Below are positions 38,030 to 51,560 of a DNA stretch of 64,000 nt, piece after piece (position 1 is the stretch's first letter; the number at the start of each line of letters is the position of its first letter). The notes under the pieces were generated by a model. It was given only the letters and a program-made list of their open reading frames with translations. It searched no databases and had not been told where the DNA came from. The translations under genes were made by a program, and so were the position numbers. Source of the stretch: Setophaga petechia (lineage: Eukaryota > Chordata > Aves > Passeriformes > Parulidae); contig JANCRA010000032.1 of assembly GCA_024362935.1 (NCBI GenBank), forward strand, positions 1,364,001-1,428,000, read 5' to 3'.

Positions 38030-38480
38030 ACATTACTGGTTTATGAGGATGTGATTTCACTTATTTGAACAGGAACCATTTTTTTATTTCTTCCAATCTG
38101 TGTTAAGAGGGTTGTAATGCTTGTTTAATGAAGCCTGGGGAAATAAAAGTGTTAGTCTGCTTCTGTCCGTTTAGCAGATTTGTTAGAATTTATAATACCT
38201 CTTATAAAATTTTACCCATTGTTTTTCAGCAGCAATATTTTTCAGTTTCACCAGAATTACTTTAAAGAAAGTCCTGCTCTTTGCAAGATGCATTATAAAC
38301 AGCCTTCCTGAGGGCTTTGCCTTTTAATCCCATTACAATGATTTATTTGCTTTTATCTACTTTCTCTTTGAAAACAGGTATTTAAAAGTGATGTTTATAA
38401 ATCTACTTTGTTATTTGTGTACTGAAAATTTTCCAATGGAATTCATTAATGTTTCTTTTAAACACCAAATACTATTCAAA
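38030..38480. promoter_or_regulatory. Candidate conserved non-coding element (low confidence)
   Basis: Repeat-free sequence with a balanced, non-degenerate texture, including 'aagatgcattataaacagcc', CATTACAATGATTTATTTGC and TTCATTAATG motifs of homeodomain/POU type. No open frame of note. Judged by eye only. Confidence 0.2.
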
Positions 38481-38620
38481 AATGTAATTTTAGGAAAAAA
38501 TCCTACACTTATGTAGCAGTGAATGGACTATTTTGGATATGCATTTAGGACTGCTTTTCCAAGACTTTTGTTTCCTTTTTCACCTGCTTCTTTTTACAGT
38601 ACTATGGAGTTTAGCTATAT

Positions 38621-38668
38621 TAGGTGTTCTATTTATTAGGTGCTGTGTTTATTAGGTGTTGTATGTAT
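38621..38668. repeat. Three tandem copies of a 16-bp unit
   Basis: Copies TAGGTGTTCTATTTAT, TAGGTGCTGTGTTTAT and TAGGTGTTGTATGTAT are head to tail with three or four differences between any two. The divergence suggests an older duplication than the 25-bp one at 24.1 kb. Confidence 0.88.
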
Positions 38669-40737
38669 TTGAAACCTTACTTGAGTTACCATGTGATGCT
38701 GTCTTTTCAATTCTCTTGGCTAGAGTATTTGAGCTGTTATCAATCATGTCACTGAATATTACAATATTTGACACAAATAGGTATTTTTTAGCCTAAACAT
38801 TCAATTCAACTGTCTACCCTAAAGGTAAAAGTTTGTCCTTGATAAAAATTAGCTTCCTTCAGGGACAGTTGAAGGTCATGGAGAGATCTTTCAAAGCACT
38901 AAAGGCAGTAACAATTTGAGTTTTCTGTTTCACAGAATATTTCTTTGACCCTTCTTCATACAAAAAATTTACAGTAAATGTGGGCAGGATAAATTCAATA
39001 AAATAAAGAAAAAAAATTTCACTGCACACAGTTGTTCCCTCGGGGTACAGGGAAAATAAACATGAGACAGATGTTAAGTCATTCCTGAAGGCATGGTAAT
39101 GGCATGGCAAAGGGAGCAGTCTGGGAACCTATCAACACTGCAACTTTTACAGAGTAGGTGTGTAGCATATGCTTTCAATGCCATTTCTAGATCATTTTAA
39201 ACTAGTTTTATTTTCAAAGCTGTTTTATTTTCATTTCAGTCACATCTCTTGTGCTAAGGGTGGAAAGCCGAGGAGGTAGGGGAAGTAAATTACTCATCTG
39301 AAGACAAAACTAGCAGGGCACCTTCTCTACGAGCTTCCAACAGCAGCCCCCTGTCCCTCCTCCCACTGACTTAGGAAATTTTTGTGTAAAAAACACCCTA
39401 GTGATGAATACAGAAAATATTTCACTCTAGAACTATGTTACACAGATTCCAGAGCCTTGGTGAAGACTGAGTGTGAGGGGGTGTTGTACTTCTTGGTTTA
39501 GAGCCACAGTTTCAGTTGGGAATTCTCCTATTTTTTCCCAGAGTTTACTCACATACATCATGCTGGCCTGGAGTCTCAGGAAATACATTTGAACAAGGAG
39601 AATAAATAATACAAGACTTTAAATACCGTCACTGCTGAGATCACAAAGGATTTCTAAACAATTGTTTTGAGAACTTATTTTTGTCCTCACAGACTTACAT
39701 TGTTTCTCTCTGTTACTGCTGGTAAAAGTCCCCATAAGAGCAACATAATAGCATCCTTCAGGACTAAGTAAAAACAATCAGTGTTCAAAGCAAATAACGA
39801 TCTGAATCTGCAACATCAAAACTTTGCAGAGATATTAAAATTCATGTTCCAGAAAATGTAGCTTGATATTCTTTACAGCATCATTTAGAACAGGATCCCA
39901 TTTTTAAATGTTACTGAAAAATACATTAGAAAAGTGTAATCTGGTTTGTTTCCTTAGTCAGGAGATTTTCATATTACATAACAGTTTAGTTACTCATAAA
40001 ATGTCCACTCCAAAGCCCTTCATACATGTTTTCAAAACTGTCTTATTTTGGCTATTTACTTGGACTTCTCGATGGGGAAAAAAATACCCACATAAAATAT
40101 GATAATGAAAATCAGCATCATGAATAATTTTGTGCAACTTCAGCTGTTGTAAATCACTTTGAAGCCTTGCAGCTCCTACAGTTGACAGTGCATTACAGAA
40201 GGGTCAGTATTTCCAAAATGTTTTTAATAATAGGAACTATCAGAGCATCTGAATACTGGCTGAGATTTCTAAACATAATTGGTTTCTCTAAAAAGGTCAA
40301 TTTCTCTTTCAACAAGTTTTAAGAGCAAAATACAAAACAACGCTCTAGAAGGGTAAAACCGACAAATTCCAGATTCACTCCAGATGGTGTGGAGGTTTGA
40401 GTTTTTCTTTAAGCAAATCTATCTTCCATTTCATAATTTCAAACCCTGGGTAAACACTAAATAAATAAATACATATGCTATTTGGAAACCTTTTGTTAAT
40501 ATTTTTTTTGAAGACTTCTAGCATCTGTTTATGGACTTGATGAAGGTCAACAGGAAAAATACAATAAACAGGTGTAATAGGTACAGGGCTCAAAGCCTCC
40601 AGACAATGAGTTTACTTATTTTCTGTAGCTGAGTAGATTTCAAATAACAACAGGTTATGTGACATAACATAAATAATAGGTTTATGAAATCATATTTACT
40701 AAATAATATATTTATTAAATAAATATATTTCAAATAG
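38669..40737. other. Gene-free stretch
   Basis: No exon or repeat family recognised. It is AT-rich at the right end (40676-40733), where AAATAATATATTTATT-type sequence directly abuts the LTR fragment. Confidence 0.6.
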
Positions 40738-41037
40738 TGACAGGTGCCAATTGCTGCTCAGGGACCACCTGAGCATCTGTCAGTGAGTCCAGTGGGCATG
40801 ATGGAGCTCTGGTTTCCTGGGATGGCTGAACACCTGTCTGCTCCTGAGAACTGGTGAATGAATTTCTTAGTTTCTTTTGCTTTGCTTGCATGCACAGTTT
40901 TTGCTTTACCTATTAAACTGCCTTGATCTCAACCCAGGAGTTTTCTCACTTTTAGCCTACCCATTCTCTCCTCAACACACTGAGCTGAGTGAGTGGCTGT
41001 GTGGGGTTAATTGCCTGCTGGGATTAAACCACCATAG
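40738..41037 (+). mobile_element. Avian ERV LTR, 3' portion
   Basis: Diagnostic blocks occur in order: 'gctgctcagggaccacctga', a polyadenylation signal in 'acctattaaactgccttgat' (ATTAAA at 40912-40917), 'ctcaacccaggagttttctc', 'tgagtggctgtgtggggtta' and the terminal 'ctgctgggattaaaccac'. This wording is that of a very common bird LTR family whose end usually reads near-identically. The U3 part upstream is missing or unrecognisable. No coding region is attached, so this is a truncated solo LTR. Confidence 0.8.
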
Positions 41038-42079
41038 CCTAAGTGCAGGTAATTAAACTTGAAAGAATGCTGTCTAAAGACTGCAATGTCTGTCTAAAGA
41101 AATGAAGTAGCACTAATCTAAAACTCTGGTTTCATCCAGATGTAGGATTGTTGGATGTCGTTTTTCCCTTGATATGGATATTGAATATTCTGTGATGAAA
41201 TTGTTTCTCACTCTCCATCACCCTATGTAACATGAATTCTTACCACACATCTCTTCACACAATCTTTCACTTGGTCACAATTGAAATTCATTGAAGTAAT
41301 CTTCACTCATTGAAGATTACTTTAAGTATTATCTTCACTGGTGCCAAAAACAGATGTTTCAAGGAGACACAATACTGCAAACAGATACTTGCCTCCTGCA
41401 TGAAGGGCAGTTGAAAAAATAAAATTCACACAAACTAGAATTTAAAAACTTGATAGCTGCACTTAACATCCATAATGTGTTTTCAGGCAACTAAATAAGT
41501 GCATTCCTTTGCCAAAGCTCTGCATTCCTGGAAGATCATGTCATAGAAGAAAACATTCTATTAGGTTCCTAGTACTTTTTAAAGTAGTTCAGAAGGCTTT
41601 TAAACACAGTTCTAACTTGATAAGCTTAGCCCGCATCCAAACAATTATGATTTTATCAGTGTTGCTGTTCATTTCTCAGAGAAGATTCCACATATGCACA
41701 CTGTTGAAGTCTCTTTTGTTATCCTCCTTCAGAGTGGATAACTTCCCAATACCAGAACTCATTCTTATCTTAGAGTGTTTAAAGCTACTCTTATTTGAGT
41801 TCAATTCTTGAAAAACTGAAATCCTATCTAAAATACTTCCCATGAAGTTTTTATTCTTATTTCTTCACACAAGTTTTTGAATTCATATAAAAAAGTCTTT
41901 CAGGTTTGACTAAAAAGGAAAAAAAATTGCTTTGAATTCAGTTGATTTTTCTTAGAATAGGGGTAATCATTTCAATTTTTTAAAGCAATATTGCACTTAT
42001 GTTTTTTCAACCTGTGATGGAGATTATTGTTGAAATTCCATCTGAATACAAGAAATCACATTTCTACTGCAGTAGTTGT
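41038..42079. other. Gene-free stretch with a perfect hairpin
   Basis: Contains the 11-bp stem-loop listed separately and a small direct repeat (TGTCTAAAGA twice near 41070-41100). A 100-codon frame at 41509-41811 has no recognisable domain. Confidence 0.6.
41294..41322. repeat. Perfect 11-bp hairpin with 7-base loop
   Basis: AAGTAATCTTC (41294-41304) and GAAGATTACTT (41312-41322) flank ACTCATT. A second, imperfect copy of the TATCTTCACT motif follows at about 41330, so short local duplication probably produced it. Confidence 0.75.
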
Positions 42080-42260
42080 CAACTATCAGAATCGACTGCC
42101 CAAAAAGCTTGTGGAGTATCTATTTGTGGATTTATTAAAAAGCCCAATGGGACATGGGCCCAGATAACATGCTCTGGCTTACCATGCCCTGTGCAAGGGG
42201 TGGCACTAAAATGATCTTGAGAGGATCCTTACAGACTCAGTCATCCCACGATTGCATGAC
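42080..42260 (+). mobile_element. Old CR1 3' fragment
   Basis: It shows CR1 order with heavy divergence: 'gcccaaaaagcttgtggagt', 'gggacatgggcccagataac', 'gcaaggggtggcactaaaat' followed by GATCTTGAGAGGATCC and a degenerate end CCCACGATTGCATGAC. It is the most decayed CR1 copy I can still identify with fair confidence, probably an older subfamily. Confidence 0.65.
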
Positions 42261-45200
42261 TACATGTGAAAAACAAACATCAAGGTTCTTCATTCATCAG
42301 AACATTGTATAAAAATCTTGGAATATTTGTGTCCAAAAACCATGATGAAATGAAAATGGGCATTTAGATATATTAAAACATATACAGAGCTACCTATATT
42401 CTGCATGAGATCACAGTTCTGTCTGTGCAGAAGATCCTCACAAGAAACTTGCAGTCCCTTCCTCTGTTGAACCCAGGCCATAAAGGAGCTATAAACTTCT
42501 CACAATTTTGTACAGTTTTCTTGTTTCATCATTGCCTACTGACATGAAGATCCCATAGTCTGATGAACAGAAATCCAAATTACCACACTTTTTTAGTTAA
42601 AAGTTAATCTGTAAGTTTAAGTATTTACATTGTGTATACAAAATATTCTATGATACTATGATCTTACTAAGAGCCACTTCTATTTCCCATCTACCTCCAG
42701 CAGGTAGATTCTGAGCTGTAGCACACAGTTGCCACCTTTTATCCAAAGCTGCATTTTATAGTGAAAGAAGCAATTTCTGAGTAATAAATTAGGCTATAGA
42801 TCACTTTGGGATGCTTCTGAATGACAGGTATTATAAAAAAAGAAATCATTCCCACCAAATCATTAGTGACAAAGCCATTATTAGCTGATGGCAGGCTGGA
42901 AGTCAAAGTGAAATGAATTGCCATCCACTTCAGTAGTGCCTTTAATTTGTCACAGCCTAAACCAAAGAGCCTGTTCTGCTACATTACATGAAAAAGTCAT
43001 GATAGCCACAGCTGTAACTTGGTGCCTCCTCCTGACTCAGGGCAAGCATGCAGATCCCAGCAAAGCAGCACTGCCAAAGGGCAGCACTACAAGTGCAGAA
43101 CCACCTTCCCAAGGATGTAGGTCCTCCACAGAGCCCTGCTTGATCCATGGGGCAGCACTTTCTCAGAGTGGGAAAACACCTCGAGCTACCTCAGACAGAG
43201 CCTCCCCAGGCCTTCTGCCCAGTACTTAATCCATGGAAGGAGATCAATACCAGAACAAACCAAATACACAGTCTCCATTAAATTCATATACAGTATCACA
43301 AGTTTTGTCTCAACTTATTTTTAAGCTGTTGATTTTCATTCCCAGAGTTTCTGATGGTTTTCACTAGCCTGCCTGAAGATTTCATCTACAACAATTAAAA
43401 GCCATCTTCATCCATAAGAGGGAACTCAACTCCTATGTGTGCATACATCTGTGTGTATGTGCATTTCTGGGGGGTGATGGTAAGTGAATCTACCTCACTA
43501 CAAAAACAGTAATCCAGCAATCATTCCACAAAAAAAAAAAAATCAATATATTTATGTCTTCTAGCAGTATTTATAGACACAAGATCAGTTTTTCTTATCA
43601 TTATTTTATCACACATTCCAGACCCTTCCAATTAATCTTTTTGAAGCATTAAACAAAATGTGATAGGAAAGGGGACATTAAAAAGTCTTCCTGGAATATA
43701 AAACATTAGACCAAAAACAATCTTTGGAATACAGATTTCTCAGACTAAGAAAATCCTCTGTAATTTCAGCTGGCATGCTTTCCATTGATGTATTTATGGC
43801 AGTCTATTATCCAAACAGGCTGTTTGAACTTCACTCTGTTAAAATCTGCGACATATTCAATTTTCTGCCTTCACTACTTTCCACATCAATGGATTTCATA
43901 TTGTCTACAAGAGGATGAGACATTTTTCTACTGCTTGCTGTAGAAGATACACATAAAAACATGTCCTCTCTTCAAACTAATTTTCAAATGCTTCTCTCAT
44001 AATGCACACTATTTCCTTGACTTTTGTTTGCCTTTCCAGCCTCCCATAACAACTGAATAATCACTCCTGGATTTAATGCACTACATTACAGTGAATTCAC
44101 CATTCAGAGACCAAAAGAGTTTTAAAACAGTCCCAAACTATAGTTACAAGTTTCAGGGGGAAAAAAAAATCCAAAGAGAGCTTCAATTTTTACCTCAGTT
44201 AGAATGACTAATAATACACTACATATGCAATTTTTACTTTTTTTTCCCAAAACGGAAATCCATATGAGAACAGTGTAATTAAACAAGGAATTTGGAGGGC
44301 ATTTCAGAAAGTGTAGCACTGCTTTTTACAACAGAAATCATCCTCTCCTCTTCTCTCACTTTCATGATTCTGAGCCTGGCAAAAGTTCCATCACTGCCCT
44401 TTCATAGAGCATACTTGTAGTCCACTAGAAATAATGTGATAAAATAACTAAAACATTTTCCAAACAAGAAGCACCAAGAATTTTCAAACATCCATCTTTG
44501 AAGGTAATCTTTTATTCTAATAGTTGAGGAATTTGATAGATTTTTGATACCTCCAGTGGCCTTATCTACAAAGGACACAACAAATTAATAGTAAGATAGA
44601 AAGCACAAAAAGGAAAATACTGTAACATCTTTTCCTTGTAGAGTTCATACTTCAAGCTTTTTCTTTTGACATCCTTCCCTATTTCTAAAGCACTGGATAG
44701 CCAAGATCATTATAACCTTCTACGTAGCACATCTGTGTTTACAGTATGGGTGCAGAAAGGAGAGAAGCAGTAAGTTGGGAGGTGTTTCCCTAGAAATTGA
44801 AGAAATTTTTGGCTGTCTTACAGGCTCTTTGCTTCCCTTCCTCCTATCAACATCTCCCCTGCCACAAAAGAAAATCAGACACGAAGGCAGAATAAAAATA
44901 CTACCATGTCACACACCATGTTATTCACTGGTTATTACAGATCTCCCAGTTTAGTAAATATCTCCTTAAACTGGGTTCAGAAGGCTTTCACCACAGTATT
45001 TTCAGAGGGTTTTCTCATTCTGGTCAGCTTTACCTTAGAATGGAAAATTCTGCTCTGCAGCAGCAAAGACAAAACCCTTCCCTGCTTACTTCTGTTTCTG
45101 TGTCAATCCAGAGCAAGAGTCTCCAGTGACACATCCTAACTTGGAATTTAAGAACAGGAGGAGCAGGAGCTCAGTATCAATCAGATTCTGTCACTGAGCT

Positions 45201-48200
45201 GGAACAAAGATACTGGTGCTTTACAGGATAAATCTGTTGTCTTTGATCATTTTAAGATATGGATGGCACTGAAATGTACACGGGACAGGTGAGGAGTGTG
45301 AAATGCACAATTTAAAAAGAGGACCGCAAGACATCAACCAGTTCTTCTTCTACCACAGCCAGTTTGTACAGCAGCAAAGCACACCCATTGTGTTAGGACA
45401 GAGTCCAGAAGCAGTGTCAAGATTTCTAATCAGTTCATATTCTCCAGCAATGAGCACGTCATGACAATCTACTGCTAGAGAAAGCCATTCTAAAAATGGA
45501 TTGCCTAAGATAAAGGTGTAGATATTCCTACTGAACTGAGCAAATGCATTTGTAAAGAAAGAGTCATTATTTCACTGGGATACTGTTACTTGTACAGCAC
45601 ATTAGCTTTAAGTTTCAATTCAGTACATGTTCAGGTACAGGCCTAATTTTAGTTCAATGTGGCTGCTCCTCTTGAAGTCATAGATTCACAGGCAATAGTT
45701 CTGTAAAGGACTGGATCCAAGAACAAACATACACTGACACAGATTTACACGTCTTTGCACTGCTCCATAGGATTATCCTAAGCTTTCACTTGCGAGGTGT
45801 GGTGTACGTGTGGAAAAACTGTCTGGGGTAAATAAATAATCTTACCAAAAATACTCTTAGCAGTCTCAAAAGACATTTAATCCACATATCAGTAGGAAAA
45901 AAAAAAAAAGGCTCCAGGCCCCTATGAACTTTAATGCCTTTTCATCCAAAGCTTGGTTTCTGTAACAATACTGCATCTCTGGGGATTTAGGCATCACACA
46001 TTTCACCAAGAATGAATATCACTGCTTAGGTTTTAATGCTTTATTTTTTCCTGCAGATAAGTTAAATCTTATCTGTGGAATGTTTAAGCAGTGCTTATCA
46101 GAAAGACAAACAATAAACCAATCACCACCCCAAAAATAAAAATAACCTGCTAGTAACCTCTGCTCTTGCACTGCTGTAGATCTTGATTGACAGATCAAAT
46201 TTACAAAAATGTTCCTTCTTCTTTGGATCATACTATTTTTTGATTGTGAAAAGTAAAATACTCATACAATCAACTAATTTACATCCTTATACTAAGCAGC
46301 AAAAAAACTACTTTACAAAAGATTACACGTAAATATTTCCACTGGGAGTGAAGCAAAATTGAGTTTTACAAAGATCATTGGAGTTGTAGCTGCTATTTTC
46401 ACAGTAAATTGCATCTAGGAGTGATCCTTGAGGAGTAAGTATGAATGTACTTTTACTTATCATCTGTGACAGCAGCACTGCTCTTATTGAGAAATTGCCC
46501 CTGCAAGGTTGCCTCTGCTTGTCTTGACACAGGGAGGCAAATTGGAAAATCTTCTCTTGTTCTACCTAACACCTGTATTCTGAGTGACTAATTGGCTAGA
46601 AATCCCTACAGGGAATATGAATGGTAGTAAAAGAAACAAGCAAAAAAAATTCCATTTAAACCTGGATCAAGATTAGGGGGACATATGAAAAGAAAAAAAA
46701 TAAAGACAGTGATAAGATGGGAGAATAAAGCTTACTAGAGAAAAAGTAGAGAGATTGAAGTTCCCATTATTAGGAAGGTAGAAAGTACAAGAGAAGCAAA
46801 TTCTGACAGCACTCTCTTCCCCATTGCATACAAGTAGCTGATGTTCCAATGGGACTCTGCAGTGGCTGGAAATGGGCATGTCACAAACAGAACTGTAAAA
46901 CACTGGGAAGGGAGTTTGCCAAATGCAGCAGTACAGGGCATGTCAAGATCCTAGGTTTGGTTATTTGCTGCATTTCCTATACAATAATTTTCTTCACCAT
47001 TTTATCATTTCAGCATGAAAAACCTCACTACGAGCAGAAATGTGTGAATGGAAAGACCCCTTGTTGGGGCAATGCCAGACAACTGAGTTGGAAATTGTCT
47101 TTGGCACAACAGAGTTACATAGGTTTGCTTACAAGTAGCACTCTGATAAGCAGCTGAGTCAAGACCTGCTGTCTCGCAACTCCTCCCCTCCTCTATTCTA
47201 GGAACTGGGAATAATGTCCAGATTACAACTAATAGGGAAATTCAAACACTGGTATTCTTCTTCAGTGCCACTATCATTATGTATAGCCTTTCCTGAAGCA
47301 GTAATATTTTCTATTATGTTAGGGCAGGATGACTTTGATACTGCACACACTGTCCTAAGGGTGATCGGAAGAGTGATCCTGATAGGATGTCTGTTTCTAT
47401 CACCTATATATATAAAAAAGGATTCAGCTTCTCACTAGTATCTTCAGAGGCTATGTAGTTCCTGTCAATGAAACACCAGGAACTGGAAATCATTTTACAT
47501 TTTCATTCAGCTTGGTGCTTCTTTACTTTCTGAATTGATGGACCTTGAAAATTTGACCCCTAATCACAGATTATTTACTATGAAACAATGTGTTTGAGGT
47601 TTAAAAATTCTTTTGCACTTATCCACTGATTAAATTTAGTCATGAAGCACTGTCATTTGAATCCACACACCTAACTTAAATCTGTTACAACAGATATTTG
47701 TTATAACAGATAAATTCAGCTTTTAATTTCCGTAAGTTTTTGAATCCTTAACTATGGTAAATCACTCTTCATCTCCTGGCTGACCATTCATTCTGTAACA
47801 AAATTTGTCATCTTTTTACTTATTTCATTACTTCCAACTTATTTGACCAGGTAATTGCTCTCCCAGTAGAAGGCACTTATAATCCACTCTGCTGAAACAA
47901 TTTGTCCAAAATTAAAACCAAAACAGGGGTTTTAAACTGAACCCCAGAGTCTGGAGCTGCTCTAGCTGCCATTTCAATGATTCTGATGTCTTACATGTAA
48001 CTTCTTTCTCATTATATCAGTATGGACCCAACTGGCTGCTGCTCTTTTTAACCTATTTCTTTCAACAATCACATTTTACCTCCATCAGTAAGCATTGATC
48101 ATGAGTTGGAAGAAAGGGCAAAGGCAGCACATTATGATGAGAATGGTAATGAGAAAGCAATTATAATCAGTTCCAAGAAGGGTTTTGAAAGTATTTTTCA

Positions 48201-51200
48201 TGCTTCACCTAGGAATGCAACAGCCACATACAGCCATGATCCATTTCCAATGGGAAATAAGACAATGGGGAATAAGTGGCTTCTGAATTTTAAGAATACT
48301 TCTGACCAGATTCTAGTCCAAACTTCTGAGAAGCAATACATAAATCATCATCAACATCTGTGTTGATGGGGGGACTTGTCTGAGAGGTCAGAACTCTGAG
48401 AAAGCAGACAGGAGGATGACTGCTGCTGTCACACTTTGTGGACTGTCTACTGGCAGGAAGGCAATAAGCAGGAAAACGGATCAACAAGAAACAGCAGCCT
48501 GCTATATGCACACTTTACTGTACCAGACTCACTGTGGGGGCCTTATTTCACTTTACTTCATAAATGCAGTGCAAGTGATTCTCCAAGCCACCCTCAGTTT
48601 CCTGCAGATACAAAACCCTTCTACAGACTCTGACCTCATTCACTGAACACGACTGTTTTATCTATTAGCAAGCCTCCTCCAGGCAGAATTTCCTTGTTAC
48701 TAAAGTGGCACAGGAATAGCCTGCCCTGTCTTATGTTGTCTTCCCACTGTCACTAAGATGTGTAAAAATCTCCAGCAAAGAATTTTTTCCTGCACTGTAG
48801 AACATAGCAACCCCACATGCAGTTCAAGTGAGCCATCTGGAAACAACGGATAAGTGACAAAAAAGAGCAGGCCTGCCTCAGTTCAAGAACCATTTACATT
48901 GACAAAATACAGGAGCAGGTTTAAGATGACTTTCACTTTCTCATGCCAGTCCATTGCTGTCTAAAACTGAAATGCATCCATACTAGGAGTAACCGTGTCT
49001 TAGCCAAAACATTTTGAAATAAATACATCTAAATTTGAGTTGTGTTTACAGTAGTTCCATACAAAGCCTGTAAATGGAGCATTACTAGCATTGTCCTTAA
49101 TAATCTCATTACCCCAAACCAAAATGAAAAATAGTAAAATTCTCTCCAGTTTTGAGGAACAGCCCACAAGCTGAGATGACATGGAGAACTTCCTTCTCAG
49201 CATCAGTGGCACTGAAAGAGTTCGGAAAAGCACTCAGTTTTTCCTTCTAACAGATGGAAAGTCAATAGAGAAGCCATTATTTTATTTCCCCTTTTAAAGA
49301 CAAAGTCACAGTTTGTTAGGGTGTTGGGGGCAGGAGGGTTTTGGGAGTTATAAAACCTCACTCTGACACATAAATCTGGATACAACCAAATGCCCAGACC
49401 AATGGTTTATACACAGGACCAAATTTGTTTTGATTGAGGCACTAAATGAGGATTTTTCAAAAACTGAATATGGTGAATTTAAATTTCAGTCTTTTTCCTA
49501 GAAAATGAGAAAGAAGAATGAGTGTGGGTAAAAATCTGTCCACAGAAGCACCAGGAAAAAAACATTTGTTTCATCTGTGTTTGCCAGGTTTACCTTAATT
49601 CGTTTCTCACATGGGGCTGTTTGAAGGCTGATTGTCTTTTGTAAACAGTTAATAGAAAGCAAATCTCATGTATCCATCTATCTGTAGAAAACTGCTACAT
49701 TTTAAAGATTTGGATAAAAATAAGCAGTTAGATCAACTGAAGCAGCATGTTGACAGAGCCACAAAACAGACTGTATGGCTGTAGGAGACATGAAATACAA
49801 GCAAAAGAATTTGAGTGTTGAAAATGCCTAGGGGCTAGCTTAGAAACAAGTATCCTTGCTGAGAATTTTCCACAAGGCTGATTTTGGTTATTTGAACAGA
49901 GCAGCACATAGGAAATTCAGAATAAGTAAAAAAGGAAACATTTTATTAATTTGTAAGGTTGCATGTCCAGTGGTCCAAACCAAGTACTGTACTTCTGATA
50001 AACGGAGGTTCCACGCTGCCCTTCACACCTTACACAGACTTGCACAGTGGAGTTGGGCACTAACACCCTAAGACTGCATTAGGGGTCCTTGTTGTGCACA
50101 CAAAGTGCTTTTACTCAGCATACCATACCTTTTTCCCCCTTAAAAAATGTCACATGCAAGTTTTTCTCATTGTGAAGGGAAAAAGAAAAAGAAAGAAAGG
50201 AAAGAAGTGTCATATGGTAGATCATATTGCTGTCACTTTCCTGGAAGCATCTCAGATTTTTTGGCAACAGGCACACTACTATGATATGAATAGAACTTAA
50301 CCATGCACAGCCTAGGGAGTTATGCAAGTGGCTGTTATGTATTTACCCAGAGAGAGAATTCTTCCAGATACGTCTGTTGACAACAGTTAATGGGCTGAGT
50401 AGGTGTTGAAATATCTTTACTGAACTGTATTCACTTTCCCACTTAAGAGGAAGTGTTAGCCAAATGAAAATCCTTTCATACTGAAGCGTTTTCACTAAAT
50501 AGCTTCCTTTGAGTAAGTCTCAAAACAAATACAAATTTATTTTTTTTAAACTCTGTAAAAAATTATGGCAGAAAAAAAAAGCCCTCATCTAGATTTAGCA
50601 TGTTGAAATATGAAAAAATATTTCCCTTAGTTTACATTTTCAGTCTTTTAAAAGATTGTTCAAATGTGCTTCAATGTTAAACATCCTCTGTTAAGTCAAG
50701 GAGGAGGCTGGAAAAAAGAGAGATAAGAAGGGTTTAATTGAGAAGGAAATAGAGTGTTTACCAGGGAGCCTCATTCCCATTTCCATCAAATACCTATTTT
50801 TTTTTTACTAAGGTGGATTATGGTGCATGTGAACATGATAACAAGAAGCAGGAAAACTATTTCATTATATTTGTATCTTAGTAGATTATGACCAAAAAAA
50901 AGGAGATGAAAGGCTGAATCAGGCAAGGTTCCATTGAGGTCTAACTTTGATTCAGAATTACCTAATAGTTTTATTAGCCATAAAAAAGATAAGTACACAT
51001 ATATATGGATAAAAAATAGTAATAACCATGTTATATCAACCTGGAAGTGGCTTTAAGCAGTTAAAGGACATAATAAGAATTGGTAATGATTTTGAAAATT
51101 GGAGAATGTAGTGAAGGAAAACAAAATCAAATTTCTTAGAACATATGTAAATTACCAGATCTAGGTCACTGTCATCAGCTACACAAATAAGAAGGGTATG

Positions 51201-51359
51201 TGAAAAAAAATCCTTCTCTTCTATGAGATAGTGGTAAGGACTCACCTAGAAATTTATTTTGAGACCTATTTTCAAGTATGATATCAAGGTAGGCATAGTC
51301 TGTCAAAAAGTTCAAAGGGAACATAAAGACATAGATAGGATCAGAGAAACTGGAGATCT
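42261..51359. other. Gene-free stretch
   Basis: About 9 kb without a recognised gene. A GC-richer patch at 42990-43230 carries a 103-codon frame without known motifs. A short bitless run of frames at 46.8-47.4 kb and 48.1-48.6 kb also shows nothing recognisable. A13 runs lie at 43530-43542 and 45897-45909. An imperfect hairpin at 47681-47710 is listed separately. Confidence 0.6.
47681..47710. repeat. Near-perfect 12-bp hairpin, 6-base loop
   Basis: TCTGTTACAACA (47681-47692) pairs with TGTTATAACAGA (47699-47710) at 11 of 12 positions around the loop GATATT. Confidence 0.65.
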
Positions 51360-51560
51360 AAAATTTACCAGGACAGACTGAATGAGCTGTGGAATGAAGG
51401 AAGAGATATTAATTTGAAGAATAACAGTTCAAATAAGACCTTATAGTATTCAAATATGTAAAAGGCTGGTGGCCATCTGTTCTCCATGTTTTAAATGCCC
51501 GAGGCAGAAAGGGATATCTGAGCTCCGGAGAGTATGGAATATGAAGAACTGCAAAGTTGA
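51360..51560 (+). mobile_element. Possible ancient CR1/L3-like fragment
   Basis: The segment reading 'cttatagtattcaaatatgt', 'aaaaggctggtggccatctg' and 'ttctccatgttttaaatgcc' resembles the CR1/L3 3' region where a 'cttcaa' to 'aaaggctg' block precedes 'gttctcc'. Everything else is diverged past recognition. Tentative. Confidence 0.35.

Noticed and set aside
42918..43229. 103-codon plus-strand frame in a GC-richer patch
   Set aside because: No known motif. The patch could be an old repeat. Nothing supports translation.
45670..45730. 'tcatagattcacaggca', resembling an inverted CR1 end
   Set aside because: Too short and without the following CR1 blocks.
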